From NCBI RefSeq assembly GCF_004346685.1, contig NZ_SMCO01000016.1, positions 1-64,000 of the forward strand: 64,000 nucleotides of DNA, read 5' to 3'. How positions within the stretch are numbered: the stretch's first letter is position 1; each line of letters opens with the position of its first letter. Origin of the DNA: Sulfurirhabdus autotrophica. GTDB taxonomy: Bacteria; Pseudomonadota; Gammaproteobacteria; Burkholderiales; SMCO01. Positions 14,674 through 22,719 of the stretch are shown piece after piece. The position numbers and the translations under genes are program-made. Below the pieces are notes generated by a model, which did no database searches, had not been told where the DNA came from, and was given only the letters and a program-made list of their open reading frames with translations.

Positions 14674-16854
14674 ATGATTTTAAATAAATACATTTCAGCA
14701 TTGATTCGAGGATTTTTGTTTATCCTCATCGTGGTGGCACCTGTCTGGTCAACGTCAGCCATTGCTTCCAGCGGTACCTATGAAGCGCCCCTCCCAGCTC
14801 AACTTTCGACTGATCCAAATTTATGTGCATACGTCCCTTGCCAGGACGTGATGCCTGGCGCAGACAGTTTTTCCAACCGTAAGGGAAAACCTCCTTATGT
14901 GGAGGCTTACCAGGGTGATTCTGGTGATAAAAAACTAATCGGATATGTATTTCTGTCCACGGACATTGTGGATATTCCTGCTTATTCAGGCAAACCGGTG
15001 GTCACGCTTATTGGTATGGATAAACAAGGCATTATTACCGGTGCAAAGGTCCTGCGCCATAGCGAGCCAATTCTTCTGCTGGGAATTCCTGAGGCCGAAC
15101 TGACCAAATTTATTAAGCAATACTTAGGCAAATTTGTCGGTAGCAAAATTGAAATTGGAAAGTCGCGCGAAGGGCAAGGTTATATTGGGCTTGATGCAAT
15201 AAGCGGCGCTACAGTGACAGTGATCGCGCAAAACCAGGTGATGCTGCGCAGCGGTATGGAAATAGCCAAACAAGTTGGTATCATCAAACCAACTATCAGG
15301 CCCCAGGCAAAATTTACCGCCATCTCGAACAAGTTAAGTTGGGAAGAGATGGTCAAACAAGGCGTGGTACAGCACCTCACCGTTTCCACGAAAGATGTTG
15401 GCGTCGAAGGTGAGGGACCATACATCGACATGTACTTTGGTTATCTTAATACCCCGGCTGTGGGTAAAAACGTGCTGGGGGAATTTGGTTATAACAGATT
15501 GATGTCTGACCTGAAACCGGGTGAGCACGCTATATTTATCATTGCCAATGGTATGGAATCATTCAAAGGCTCCGGCTTCGTACGGGGCGGCATCTACGAC
15601 CGTATTCAGGTATCTCAGGAAATGGATACCTTCACTTTCCGTGATCTGGATTACCTTAATCTGTATGGAATTGAAGCAGCTGGCGCACCGGCTTACCATG
15701 AAGCCGGGATCTTCATCATCCGCAGTAAGAGTTTTAGTGGTGCTTATCCTTGGAGTCTGGTGTTCCTGGCTAATAAAGCCGATAAAGAAACCGGTACCAA
15801 AACCTTTACGAATTTTGATAAGGAATACTGGTTACCTGCGCGCTATCTGGAAGGCGGACGTCCTGCCGTAGAACGCCCCGAGCCTGTCTGGGTTCGCGTG
15901 TGGAAGGACAAGAAAATTGAAATCGGGCTGTTTGTACTACTGCTTTTAGGAACAGCCATTGTTTATGGTCTGCGCGACAAGCTGGTACGTCGCGCTAAAC
16001 GCAAGGACAAACGCTGGGTAAGCATTCCAAAGTATTTCATATGGATTACCAGTGTTGGCTTTGTGGGATTCTATCTGATGGCACAGCCAAGTATCACCCA
16101 GATCCTGACCTGGTTCCATTCCATACTGTATCAATGGAGATGGGAACTATTCCTGTCCGACCCCTTCATTTTCATTTTCTGGTGGTTCATCATCATCACT
16201 GTGTTTTTCTGGGGGCGCGGATTATTCTGTGGATGGTTATGTCCCTATGGGTCGCTTTCCGAGCTGGCTTTCAAGTTTGGCGAACGGATCGGCCTTAAGC
16301 GCTTCCAGTTTATGCTGCCTCACGCGGTACACGACAAATTAAAGTGGCTAAAATACGGGATATTTGCCGGGCTGCTTGCCGTATCATTCTACTCTATGGG
16401 AATGGCGGAAAAAATGGCAGAAGTTGAACCCTTCAAGACTACCTTCCTGGTGGGCGTATGGAATCGATCCTGGCCATTTGTCTTGTTCTGGGGAGCATTA
16501 TTTGGCATTTCGATATTCACAGAGCGGCCGTTTTGCAAGTATCTTTGCCCTCTTGGTGCAGGGTTGGCCATACCGTCCACTTTCCGTTTTTTTGGGCTTA
16601 AGCGCAAAAAAGAGTGCAATACATGTACGGCCTGCGCTGTTGGCTGTGGGTCTCTTGCCATAGACAAGCAGGGAAAAATTGACCAGCGGGAGTGTCTGTT
16701 ATGTCTGGACTGCATGGTGATGTATTATGATTCACACGCATGTCCGCCCCTCTCGAAAGAACGTAAGTTGCGAGAGAAAGCGGGGCAACCGTTAACGAAA
16801 ATTTCACCACAGGGATACTTTATCCCTATAAAGGAAATACAGCAGAAGAAATAA
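14674..16854 (+). CDS. nosR: NosR, membrane flavo-iron-sulfur protein for NosZ
   Basis: NosR supplies electrons to NosZ and is needed for nos expression. This 726-residue protein has a signal-like N-terminus and a periplasmic FMN-binding domain with the covalent flavin threonine motif DAISGATVT (about residues 172-180). About five to six membrane helices follow (410-640), with two CxxxCP pairs, CGWLCPYGSL and CKYLCPLGAG. A cytoplasmic double 4Fe-4S ferredoxin region shows CNTCTACAVGC and CLLCLDC. Length is typical (about 700-730). It follows a FNR/Dnr-type promoter and heads nosR-orf146-nosDFYL-orf90-orf123. The gap after nosZ holds a terminator. Confidence 0.95.
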   Translation: MILNKYISALIRGFLFILIVVAPVWSTSAIASSGTYEAPLPAQLSTDPNLCAYVPCQDVMPGADSFSNRKGKPPYVEAYQGDSGDKKLIGYVFLSTDIVDIPAYSGKPVVTLIGMDKQGIITGAKVLRHSEPILLLGIPEAELTKFIKQYLGKFVGSKIEIGKSREGQGYIGLDAISGATVTVIAQNQVMLRSGMEIAKQVGIIKPTIRPQAKFTAISNKLSWEEMVKQGVVQHLTVSTKDVGVEGEGPYIDMYFGYLNTPAVGKNVLGEFGYNRLMSDLKPGEHAIFIIANGMESFKGSGFVRGGIYDRIQVSQEMDTFTFRDLDYLNLYGIEAAGAPAYHEAGIFIIRSKSFSGAYPWSLVFLANKADKETGTKTFTNFDKEYWLPARYLEGGRPAVERPEPVWVRVWKDKKIEIGLFVLLLLGTAIVYGLRDKLVRRAKRKDKRWVSIPKYFIWITSVGFVGFYLMAQPSITQILTWFHSILYQWRWELFLSDPFIFIFWWFIIITVFFWGRGLFCGWLCPYGSLSELAFKFGERIGLKRFQFMLPHAVHDKLKWLKYGIFAGLLAVSFYSMGMAEKMAEVEPFKTTFLVGVWNRSWPFVLFWGALFGISIFTERPFCKYLCPLGAGLAIPSTFRFFGLKRKKECNTCTACAVGCGSLAIDKQGKIDQRECLLCLDCMVMYYDSHACPPLSKERKLREKAGQPLTKISPQGYFIPIKEIQQKK

Positions 16855-16940
16855 AGCAATAGTCAGACTCGTACCAAAAGTGCATGCTTTGTTTATCTTA
16901 GATACGTGGCCCATCCGATATCCAAACAGGAGGATTTATC

Positions 16941-17381
16941 ATGGTTGAGCAACATACACCTGGAAGCAATTTATCCTTGCCACCAAGTGAAAAGGAAAAG
17001 AGTTGGCCTCAATGGCTGTGGGATGAAGTCAAATATCATCTTTTTCCTTGGGGGCCCGGATTTTTGGCTCAAAAACCAGCCATTATTGCGGCAAGCATTG
17101 GTTTGTTATTGGCAGTTACAGTGGCATGGATGCTGGCAGCAACCGGACGGGTAGCGCCTGCTGTAGTAATAGCATGGTGGACAGGCTGGAGTGTGTATGA
17201 ATGCTTCTGCCGCATGCATTGCAAACCCTGGGTAAAGGAAGGCCCATGGTGGGGACGCCAGTACCGCCGTGCTAACGTACCGGATATGATTGCCTATGTA
17301 GCAACCAAAAACTTGCTGATTGGCGCTGGATTGTTTTGGGTACTTTATCTGCTTGGCGTATTGCCTGATGTAACCAGTTGA
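16941..17381 (+). CDS. Unrecognised small membrane protein in the nos operon
   Basis: I do not recognise this 146-residue protein. It has a polar N-terminus of about 45 residues and about three transmembrane helices (near 47-67, 70-88 and 120-140). The first cytoplasmic or periplasmic loop carries a striking cysteine cluster, SVYECFCRMHCKPWVKEGPW, with three Cys and one His. That could bind copper, heme or an iron-sulfur cluster. An excellent ribosome site AGGAGG lies 7 bases before the ATG at 16941. It lies between nosR and nosD, a place where other denitrifiers carry small electron-transfer or assembly genes, so it may help electron delivery or copper assembly. That role is inference. Confidence 0.75.
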   Translation: MVEQHTPGSNLSLPPSEKEKSWPQWLWDEVKYHLFPWGPGFLAQKPAIIAASIGLLLAVTVAWMLAATGRVAPAVVIAWWTGWSVYECFCRMHCKPWVKEGPWWGRQYRRANVPDMIAYVATKNLLIGAGLFWVLYLLGVLPDVTS

Positions 17382-17419
17382 GAATCGCACTATTGCATAC
17401 CTATTAAGGCCATGATGTT

Positions 17420-18715
17420 TTGATCCATATAACCAATAAATATAAGATCGTGAAACAGTTATTTTATTATTTTTGCTTATGCTTATGCTTTGTGGCTTTT
17501 CCGGTTGCGGCGAAAGAATGGCGTGTAGCGCCAGGCGAATCTATTGCTAATGCAATTAAATCTGCAGCGTCAGGCGATTCTATCAAGGTTGAACACGGCT
17601 ATTATCATGAGCAAATTATTATTGATAAACCGCTCTCCCTTATTGGAATGAATCGGCCAACAATAAGTGGCGATAACCAACCCGGAGATGTAATCCGTAT
17701 CAAGTCCCCTGACGTAAGCGTGAAAGGGTTTATCGTACGTGACAGCGGCAGTGATTTAACAGCACAGAATGCCGGTATTTATGTAGCGCCCGGTTCTGAT
17801 CGCGCAGTGATCAGCGGCAATGATTTGATCTATACGCTTTTTGGATTATGGATAGAAAAGGCCAAAGATGTGCAGATAATCAGCAACCTGATTACAGGCA
17901 AACGTGATTTCATGTCATCTCAACGAGGTAATGGCATTCAGCTATATAACACAATCGGCGCAAAGATTATCGGGAATAACATCAGTTTTACCCGGGATGG
18001 TATCTACGTAGACGTCTCGCATCACGCACTATTTCGAGATAATAAAATCCATCACCTGCGCTATGGTACGCATTACATGAATTCCTATTACAACGTGTGG
18101 GAAGGCAATGAGTCCTATCTTAATCGTGGTGGCCTGGCTCTTATGGAAGTGCGTAATCTGACCGTTCGAAATAATCGTGCATGGGGAAATTCCGATCATG
18201 GCATCATGTTGCGCACCATTCAGGATTCCGTCATCGAAGGCAACATTGTAGCGGGTAATGCACGCGGGTTTTTTATTTACGATGCTGAATACAATACGAT
18301 AAAGAATAATCTGGTTGTAGCAAATCGTATAGGGGTACACCTTTGGGCTGGCTCGAAAAATAACAAGGTCAATGGCAATGACTTTATAGCCAACCAGGAC
18401 CAGATAAAATACGTGGCGTCGAATGATCAGATCTGGGGCGAAGAGCAGGGAAATTATTGGAGTAACTATGTCGGCTGGGATCGGGATGGTGACGGCGCGG
18501 GAGACGTATCGTATGAAGCGAATGATATTGTTGATCGAATGACCTGGAAACATCCGATGATTAAACTCCTGTTAAACAGTCCGGCAGTCCAGACGTTACG
18601 GCTGGTAGCACAGCAGTTCCCCTTGTTACGCGCCCCATCTATAGTGGACCGCCATCCGCATATGCGTCCTTATCATGAAAACTGGAGTAGCTGGATTGAA
18701 AAACAACGTCATTGA
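17420..18715 (+). CDS. nosD: NosD, periplasmic beta-helix maturation factor
   Basis: NosD is a periplasmic right-handed beta-helix protein that works with the NosFY ABC transporter to build the CuZ site of NosZ. This product is 431 residues if it begins at TTG 17420, or 421 from a GTG at 17450. The GTG gives a clean Sec signal (MKQLFYYFCLCLCFVAFPVAA, cut before KEW) and may be the true start. Parallel-helix repeats are visible through the middle (NGIQLYNTIGAKIIGNNIS, GHNIMLRTI-like turns, NNKVNGNDFIANQDQ), ending in a long tail with WGEEQGNYWSNYVGWDRDGDG. It overlaps nosF by 20-41 bases, so the two are translated together. Confidence 0.93.
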   Translation: MIHITNKYKIVKQLFYYFCLCLCFVAFPVAAKEWRVAPGESIANAIKSAASGDSIKVEHGYYHEQIIIDKPLSLIGMNRPTISGDNQPGDVIRIKSPDVSVKGFIVRDSGSDLTAQNAGIYVAPGSDRAVISGNDLIYTLFGLWIEKAKDVQIISNLITGKRDFMSSQRGNGIQLYNTIGAKIIGNNISFTRDGIYVDVSHHALFRDNKIHHLRYGTHYMNSYYNVWEGNESYLNRGGLALMEVRNLTVRNNRAWGNSDHGIMLRTIQDSVIEGNIVAGNARGFFIYDAEYNTIKNNLVVANRIGVHLWAGSKNNKVNGNDFIANQDQIKYVASNDQIWGEEQGNYWSNYVGWDRDGDGAGDVSYEANDIVDRMTWKHPMIKLLLNSPAVQTLRLVAQQFPLLRAPSIVDRHPHMRPYHENWSSWIEKQRH

Positions 18716-19607
18716 GGTAAACGCTGTTGCGAAGCAATTTGGCGAAATCCGCGCTGTCGGGGGTGTCGATCTTGCTGTGCAGGAAGGCGAAATATTTGGA
18801 CTGATTGGCCATAATGGCGCAGGCAAGAGTACGCTCTTCAAGATGATGCTAGGTCTTCTGCCTGCGAGCGAAGGCGAAATCCGCATTCTTGGCAAATCAA
18901 TACAGGGTGAGGCATTTCGTCAGGTGCGTCGTAACATCGGTTATTTACCAGAAAACGTGGTTTTCTACGATAACCTGACGGGGCTGGAAACACTGGGGTT
19001 TTTTGCTGATCTTAAAAGTGTCAGTAAAAACACATGTGCCGAACTGCTAGATAAAGTGGGGCTTAGCCATGCAGCAAACCGGCGTGTGCGAGGTTATTCC
19101 AAAGGGATGCGGCAGCGTCTGGGGTTTGCTCAGGCACTGCTGGGCAAACCGGCCATCCTGTTTCTGGATGAACCCACTACGGGTCTTGATCCAGAAGGAA
19201 TCCGAGAGTTTTATCAGATCTTGCGAGAAATGCGCGAACAAGGTGTGACGGTAATTTTGACCTCGCATATCCTGGCAGAAATTCAGGAGAGAGTAGATCG
19301 ACTGGCCATCATGAAGATGGGCAAGATACAAGCCTTAGGCACGGTGCAAAGTTTGCGCGATGAAATGGATCTGCCACTGATTATGCAAATAAAAATGCAG
19401 CCTGGAACGTTAGATGATCTCAAAACGGCGCTATTACCACTCGGCTTGGACGAAGCAGTAGAAGAAGATGGGAAATTGCTGATACGTTGCCCGCGCAATT
19501 CAAAAATGGCTGCTTTATCCATTATTGCCGGGCTAGATGGCAAAGTGGCGGATTTGCATGTACGGGAACCTTCACTGGAAGATGTCTTTTTAGGTTATTC
19601 AGGATAA
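18696..19607 (+). CDS. nosF: NosF, ABC transporter ATPase
   Basis: NosF is the ATPase of the NosDFY machinery for NosZ CuZ maturation. Visible elements are Walker A GHNGAGKST, signature YSKGMRQRLGFAQA, Walker B ILFLDEPTTGLDP, and the H-loop TSHIL, followed by a C-terminal regulatory domain of about 80 residues. The TTG at 18696 is preceded by GGAG (18684-18687) with 8 bases between, and it gives a family-like start MKNNVIEVNAVAKQF. An ATG at 18675 would add 7 residues. The gene overlaps nosD and is followed after 5 bases by nosY. Confidence 0.94.
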   Translation: MKNNVIEVNAVAKQFGEIRAVGGVDLAVQEGEIFGLIGHNGAGKSTLFKMMLGLLPASEGEIRILGKSIQGEAFRQVRRNIGYLPENVVFYDNLTGLETLGFFADLKSVSKNTCAELLDKVGLSHAANRRVRGYSKGMRQRLGFAQALLGKPAILFLDEPTTGLDPEGIREFYQILREMREQGVTVILTSHILAEIQERVDRLAIMKMGKIQALGTVQSLRDEMDLPLIMQIKMQPGTLDDLKTALLPLGLDEAVEEDGKLLIRCPRNSKMAALSIIAGLDGKVADLHVREPSLEDVFLGYSG

Positions 19608-19612
19608 GCGGA

Positions 19613-20434
19613 ATGTTAAACATCGAGTGGCATCAAATTGGCGTAGTCGCATCCAAAGAATTTTGGGATCGGATACGCAATCGCTGGGTACTGGCAGTAG
19701 CTGCAGTGTTTACTGCTTTCGCGCTGGTGATTGCGTATTTTGGCGCGGCACAACAGGGTGCCGTCGGCTTTAACAACATCGAGGTAACTATCGCCAGCCT
19801 GGTTTCTCTGGTAATTTATCTTATTCCGCTGATTGCACTGATTCTGGGATACGACGCTATTGTTGGTGAACGTGAGAGAGGATCGCTCGATCTGCTGCTT
19901 TCCATGCCAATTACCCGTTTCGAACTGCTATTTGGAAAATTTTGTGGATTGTCCGGTGCGCTGGCTTTCTCAACTTTGGCTGGATTCGGGGTTGTCGGGC
20001 TTCTCCTGTCCTATCAGATTGATGCCGCTTCACTGTTCCACTATGCCGGTTTTATGTTCAGTGCCATCCTGATGGGTATGGCATTTCTGAGTATGGCGGT
20101 GGCAGTTTCAGTAATCGCTACAGATCGCACGAGCGCAAGCGGCATCGCCATTGCGTTGTGGTTCTTCTTTGTATTGGTATTCGATCTGTTGCTGTTGGGA
20201 GCGTTAGTCGTAACAGGAGGAGAATATGGTGGCGATATTTTTCCTTATTTGTTGTTCCTGAACCCGGCAGATATTTTCCGTATTCTGAACATTTTCGGCA
20301 TGGAAGAAGTAAAGTCGCTCTATGGATTGTCTACGGTATTCCCTGAAAGTTTGGCCAACCCCTGGATATTAGGAACAGCAATGATGATATGGATTATCGC
20401 CCCACTTGGGTTTGCTTCCTGGAGATTTAAATGA
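19613..20434 (+). CDS. nosY: NosY, ABC transporter permease
   Basis: NosY is the membrane part of NosDFY. This 273-residue protein has six transmembrane helices and the YxGAAQQG-like first loop after helix 1. The motif LGYDAIVGERERGSLDLLLSM near residues 80-100 is typical of ABC-2 type permeases that couple to the ATPase. It begins at the ATG 19613, 5 bases after the nosF stop, with AGGA just before. Any longer in-frame start lies inside nosF and is not credible. It overlaps nosL by ATGA. Confidence 0.93.
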   Translation: MLNIEWHQIGVVASKEFWDRIRNRWVLAVAAVFTAFALVIAYFGAAQQGAVGFNNIEVTIASLVSLVIYLIPLIALILGYDAIVGERERGSLDLLLSMPITRFELLFGKFCGLSGALAFSTLAGFGVVGLLLSYQIDAASLFHYAGFMFSAILMGMAFLSMAVAVSVIATDRTSASGIAIALWFFFVLVFDLLLLGALVVTGGEYGGDIFPYLLFLNPADIFRILNIFGMEEVKSLYGLSTVFPESLANPWILGTAMMIWIIAPLGFASWRFK

Positions 20435-20940
20435 AACAGACAAATTTAGTACTGATGTCGTTATTGCTTGCAGCATTAACTTTCGGTTGTACCAAACAGG
20501 ATGAAGCGATCAAAGTTGTCGAAATCAATCAGGGCACTTCCTGTTCACTGGATGGCATGATTTTGGCAGACTACCCGGGGCCAAAAGCACAGATTCACTA
20601 TGATAAAGGTGATCCGGATTTCTTCTGCGACACCATGGAAATGTTTTCCATCTATCTGCGGCCAGAGCAGAAAAAACGTGTAAAGGCTTTGTTCACGCAA
20701 GATATGGGCAAAACCCCTTGGGATCAGCCTAAAGGGAACTGGATTGATGCTAAATCCGCTTATTATGTGCTTGATAGCAAAAAGTCTGGCTCTATGGGCC
20801 CGACACTTGGTGCATTTTCACGCATCGAAGATGCACAAACCTTCGTTAAACAATTTGGTGGGAAAATATTGAAATTTGACGAAGTAACCATCAATATGGT
20901 CTCACTGGATGGTGGCGCTCAGCATGATGAAAGGATGTAA
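20431..20940 (+). CDS. nosL: NosL, copper-binding lipoprotein chaperone
   Basis: This 169-residue lipoprotein matches NosL, an outer-membrane copper chaperone that supplies Cu(I) to NosD/NosZ. The lipobox LTFGC ends at Cys20. CSLDGM near residues 38-43 fits the CxxDGM metal-binding signature of the family, and DFFCDTMEMFSIYL follows. Length is typical. It starts in the nosY stop (ATGA) and is followed by two small genes with coupling overlaps. Confidence 0.93.
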   Translation: MKQTNLVLMSLLLAALTFGCTKQDEAIKVVEINQGTSCSLDGMILADYPGPKAQIHYDKGDPDFFCDTMEMFSIYLRPEQKKRVKALFTQDMGKTPWDQPKGNWIDAKSAYYVLDSKKSGSMGPTLGAFSRIEDAQTFVKQFGGKILKFDEVTINMVSLDGGAQHDERM

Positions 20941-20942
20941 AA

Positions 20943-21215
20943 ATGAAAAATTATTTTGAGGGGCTGGATCAAGACGATGCTGAATTAATCGAATCGCTTT
21001 CTCGCCTGACTTATGTTTTACGAGAAAACCGAAAATCATTGCTTGAGCAACATGGTGTAGAAGATGAGCAGGCTTTGCTGAGTAAAATCATGGCTGGCGA
21101 AACGCCTGAACACCCGGCTTACGAAAATTATTTGAGCGCCTGTATTCTGGCTGAAACGCGCGATGCAATTCGCAATGAAATGAGCAATGCAGTAAAGGAA
21201 GCCAAATTGTCATGA
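20943..21215 (+). CDS. Unrecognised 90-residue protein at the end of the nos operon
   Basis: I do not recognise this protein. It is small, acidic and helical (MKNYFEGLDQDDAELIESL... ending EMSNAVKEAKLS), with no signal peptide, cysteine motif or membrane segment; its single cysteine is near residue 66 (SACILAE). It begins 2 bases after nosL and overlaps the next gene by ATGA. Its place in a nos transcript is unlikely to be chance. A regulatory or assembly role in N2O reduction is inferred. The next gene is its probable partner. Confidence 0.75.
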   Translation: MKNYFEGLDQDDAELIESLSRLTYVLRENRKSLLEQHGVEDEQALLSKIMAGETPEHPAYENYLSACILAETRDAIRNEMSNAVKEAKLS

Positions 21216-21583
21216 GTCTCCATATAGATCTGAAAGAAAGTATAGAGGCACATTATCCGGATCAGCTTGATGGTGAAATTCAGTTAAAGCAGGATGCACT
21301 GCTAGTGATGTTCGACTCTGGTTTAGCCCTTGAATTGCGTTACCTCAATCCTCATGAGTATTCCATACAATGGGCATGGGGAGATGCCGAATTACGTATC
21401 GACACAGCGCCTTTACATAAAGAATTGTCCACTTTTCCAAATCATCTGCATAATGCCGATGGTCATTTGCTTCCAGATTTGCTGACTGTACCCGGTCGCG
21501 CACCGTGGGATAACGTTAAGCAATTAATAGATGCTTTGCTGCTGGACCCCTTGCTTGAATCCGCAAGATTGAATGTAACCTAG
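21212..21583 (+). CDS. Unrecognised 123-residue protein at the end of the nos operon
   Basis: I do not recognise this protein. It is soluble, beta-rich and acidic and lacks a signal peptide. It contains a short Trp-containing segment SIQWAWGDAELRIDTAPLHK and no cysteines. It starts within the stop of the preceding gene (ATGA) and ends the nos run, with a terminator hairpin 41 bases later. Co-transcription with nosL and the 90-residue protein is expected. Its function is unknown. Confidence 0.75.
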   Translation: MSLHIDLKESIEAHYPDQLDGEIQLKQDALLVMFDSGLALELRYLNPHEYSIQWAWGDAELRIDTAPLHKELSTFPNHLHNADGHLLPDLLTVPGRAPWDNVKQLIDALLLDPLLESARLNVT

Positions 21584-21620
21584 GTATATACATTGCTCTC
21601 GTAAAGAGAATATTGAGCAG

Positions 21621-21644
21621 AAAAAAGGGGGCAGAACCCCCTTT
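21621..21644. terminator. Bidirectional terminator between nos operon and cytochrome c5
   Basis: Perfect 8-base arms AAAGGGGG (21624-21631) and CCCCCTTT (21637-21644) enclose the loop CAGAA. Six A at 21621-21626 give a U-tract for the minus-strand transcript, and TTT gives a short one for the plus strand. The two convergent units end on either side. Confidence 0.85.
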
Positions 21645-21667
21645 CAGGTTTAACACACTAACCTCGC

Positions 21668-22126
21668 TTACTTGGCTTTGCTTACCATGTAATCAACGGT
21701 TGCCTTAACATCATCATCCGACAAAGAAGCATTAGCACCTTTAGGTGGCATCATTCCCTTTTTACCAGTGAACCCTTTAATAGCGTGTTCATAAAGCGTA
21801 GGCATCCCCTGAGCAATACGTGGACCCCAATCTTCTTTATTACCCAAAATTGGCGCGCCGGCAGCTCCAGTCTGGTGACACATTGAGCAAGTAGCCTTGA
21901 ATGTTTTTTCAGCTTTAATACTCGCTTCATCAGCAGCATGCTCTTCTGGCTTAGCTTCTTCAGCCGGTTTCTCCACTTCTGCTGGTGCAGCAGTCTCAGC
22001 GGGCTTGGCAGCTTCGGCGGTGGGCTGAGCTGGAGCGGCAGTCTGTGCTTCTTCTTTTTTTCCGCAAGCAGAAAGTGCAAGAGCAATAACAAGGGCGGGG
22101 ATGAATTTATTGCCAGTTTTAATCAC
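21668..22126 (-). CDS. Lipoprotein cytochrome c5-type monoheme cytochrome
   Basis: This 152-residue protein begins with a lipobox (LALSAC, Cys at 21), then has a long Ala/Glu/Lys/Pro linker. A class I cytochrome c domain follows with the heme motif CSMCH and a distal methionine near MMPPKG. The core GNKEDWGPRIAQGMPTLYEHAI matches the cytochrome c5 group. It is probably a periplasmic, membrane-tethered electron carrier that could serve NosZ, NarX-type sensors or the oxidases. It is paralogous to the gene at 63366-63920. A FNR/Dnr-like box precedes it, so it is likely induced under anoxia. Confidence 0.9.
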   Translation of the reverse strand: MIKTGNKFIPALVIALALSACGKKEEAQTAAPAQPTAEAAKPAETAAPAEVEKPAEEAKPEEHAADEASIKAEKTFKATCSMCHQTGAAGAPILGNKEDWGPRIAQGMPTLYEHAIKGFTGKKGMMPPKGANASLSDDDVKATVDYMVSKAK

Positions 22127-22159
22127 TTTACATACTCCTTAGTTGGATATTGAAATTTG

Positions 22160-22200
22160 ATATTACCAGAACTGCGATTCATCTCATTGACTAACATCAA
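22160..22200 (-). promoter_or_regulatory. FNR/Dnr-like promoter of the cytochrome c5 gene
   Basis: TTGAC-TAAC-ATCAA at 22187-22200 differs from the FNR/Dnr palindrome at one position. A minus-strand -10 TAATAT (complement of 22160-22165), identical to the one at nosR, puts the box at about -40.5 with a start near 22153 and a 27-base leader. Confidence 0.55.
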
Positions 22201-22571
22201 GAAAGCAAGCCAATAAACTGATAAATTGAATTTTAGGTTAGTTTCATAGAGTAAGCACTGACCTTTTATCAATGATTAATGTTAGCAAAATCGCACTGAC
22301 CTGCCCCCCCCATTAAACAGCACCAACCGAAATCAATTTAAGTGTGCACTGTAATTACCGCTGATCGGGAATTTTAAAAGGTAGCCAGCTCAGAGGCTAG
22401 ATGGCTGCATACCTTTCCAGCAAGCTAACATACACAATTAATTTAACTGCCATTATCCCACTGTAGTGGCTAAAAACAGGCTTGAAGCCTTGGCCCGACA
22501 AATCTGATTACCATAAATTACAGCAAGAATAATCACAGTCATTTTATAGATAAAAATACCTTTAATTCCTC
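22201..22571. other. Non-coding stretch with a weak inverted repeat
   Basis: No convincing gene is seen in this AT-rich interval. It contains an imperfect inverted repeat at 22377-22416, with arms AAAGGTA and TACCTTT around a GCC/GGC inner stem, but no T-run follows. It may be the far upstream part of the nrdD promoter, a small structured RNA, or nothing. Confidence 0.3.
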
Positions 22572-22627
22572 TTGACAGTCACACCACATGGAGTATATTT
22601 AATAAAAAATAACACTATATATTGTGT
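22572..22627 (+). promoter_or_regulatory. nrdD promoter with tandem NrdR boxes
   Basis: TTGACA (22572-22577) and TATATT (22594-22599) with 16 bases between form a good promoter, start near 22606. ACACTATATATTGTGT at 22612-22627 is a consensus NrdR box. A weaker copy, ACACCACATGGAGTAT at 22581-22596, matches 10 of 16 positions and lies exactly 31 bases upstream, the three-turn spacing typical of NrdR pairs. NrdR represses ribonucleotide reductase genes when dATP is high. The boxes flank the start, at about -25/-10 and +7/+22. Confidence 0.8.
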
Positions 22628-22719
22628 TTAGTAATCGAAGCTTAATCAACCGGCAATAAAATATTTAATAACTGCCAGTGCATTCAGATAGCTACCAAAG
22701 ATTAACTGGAGGAAAAAAA

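Noticed and set aside
22377-22416. A riboswitch upstream of nrdD
   Set aside because: The inverted repeat is weak and lies before the predicted promoter, so it would not be in the nrdD leader.
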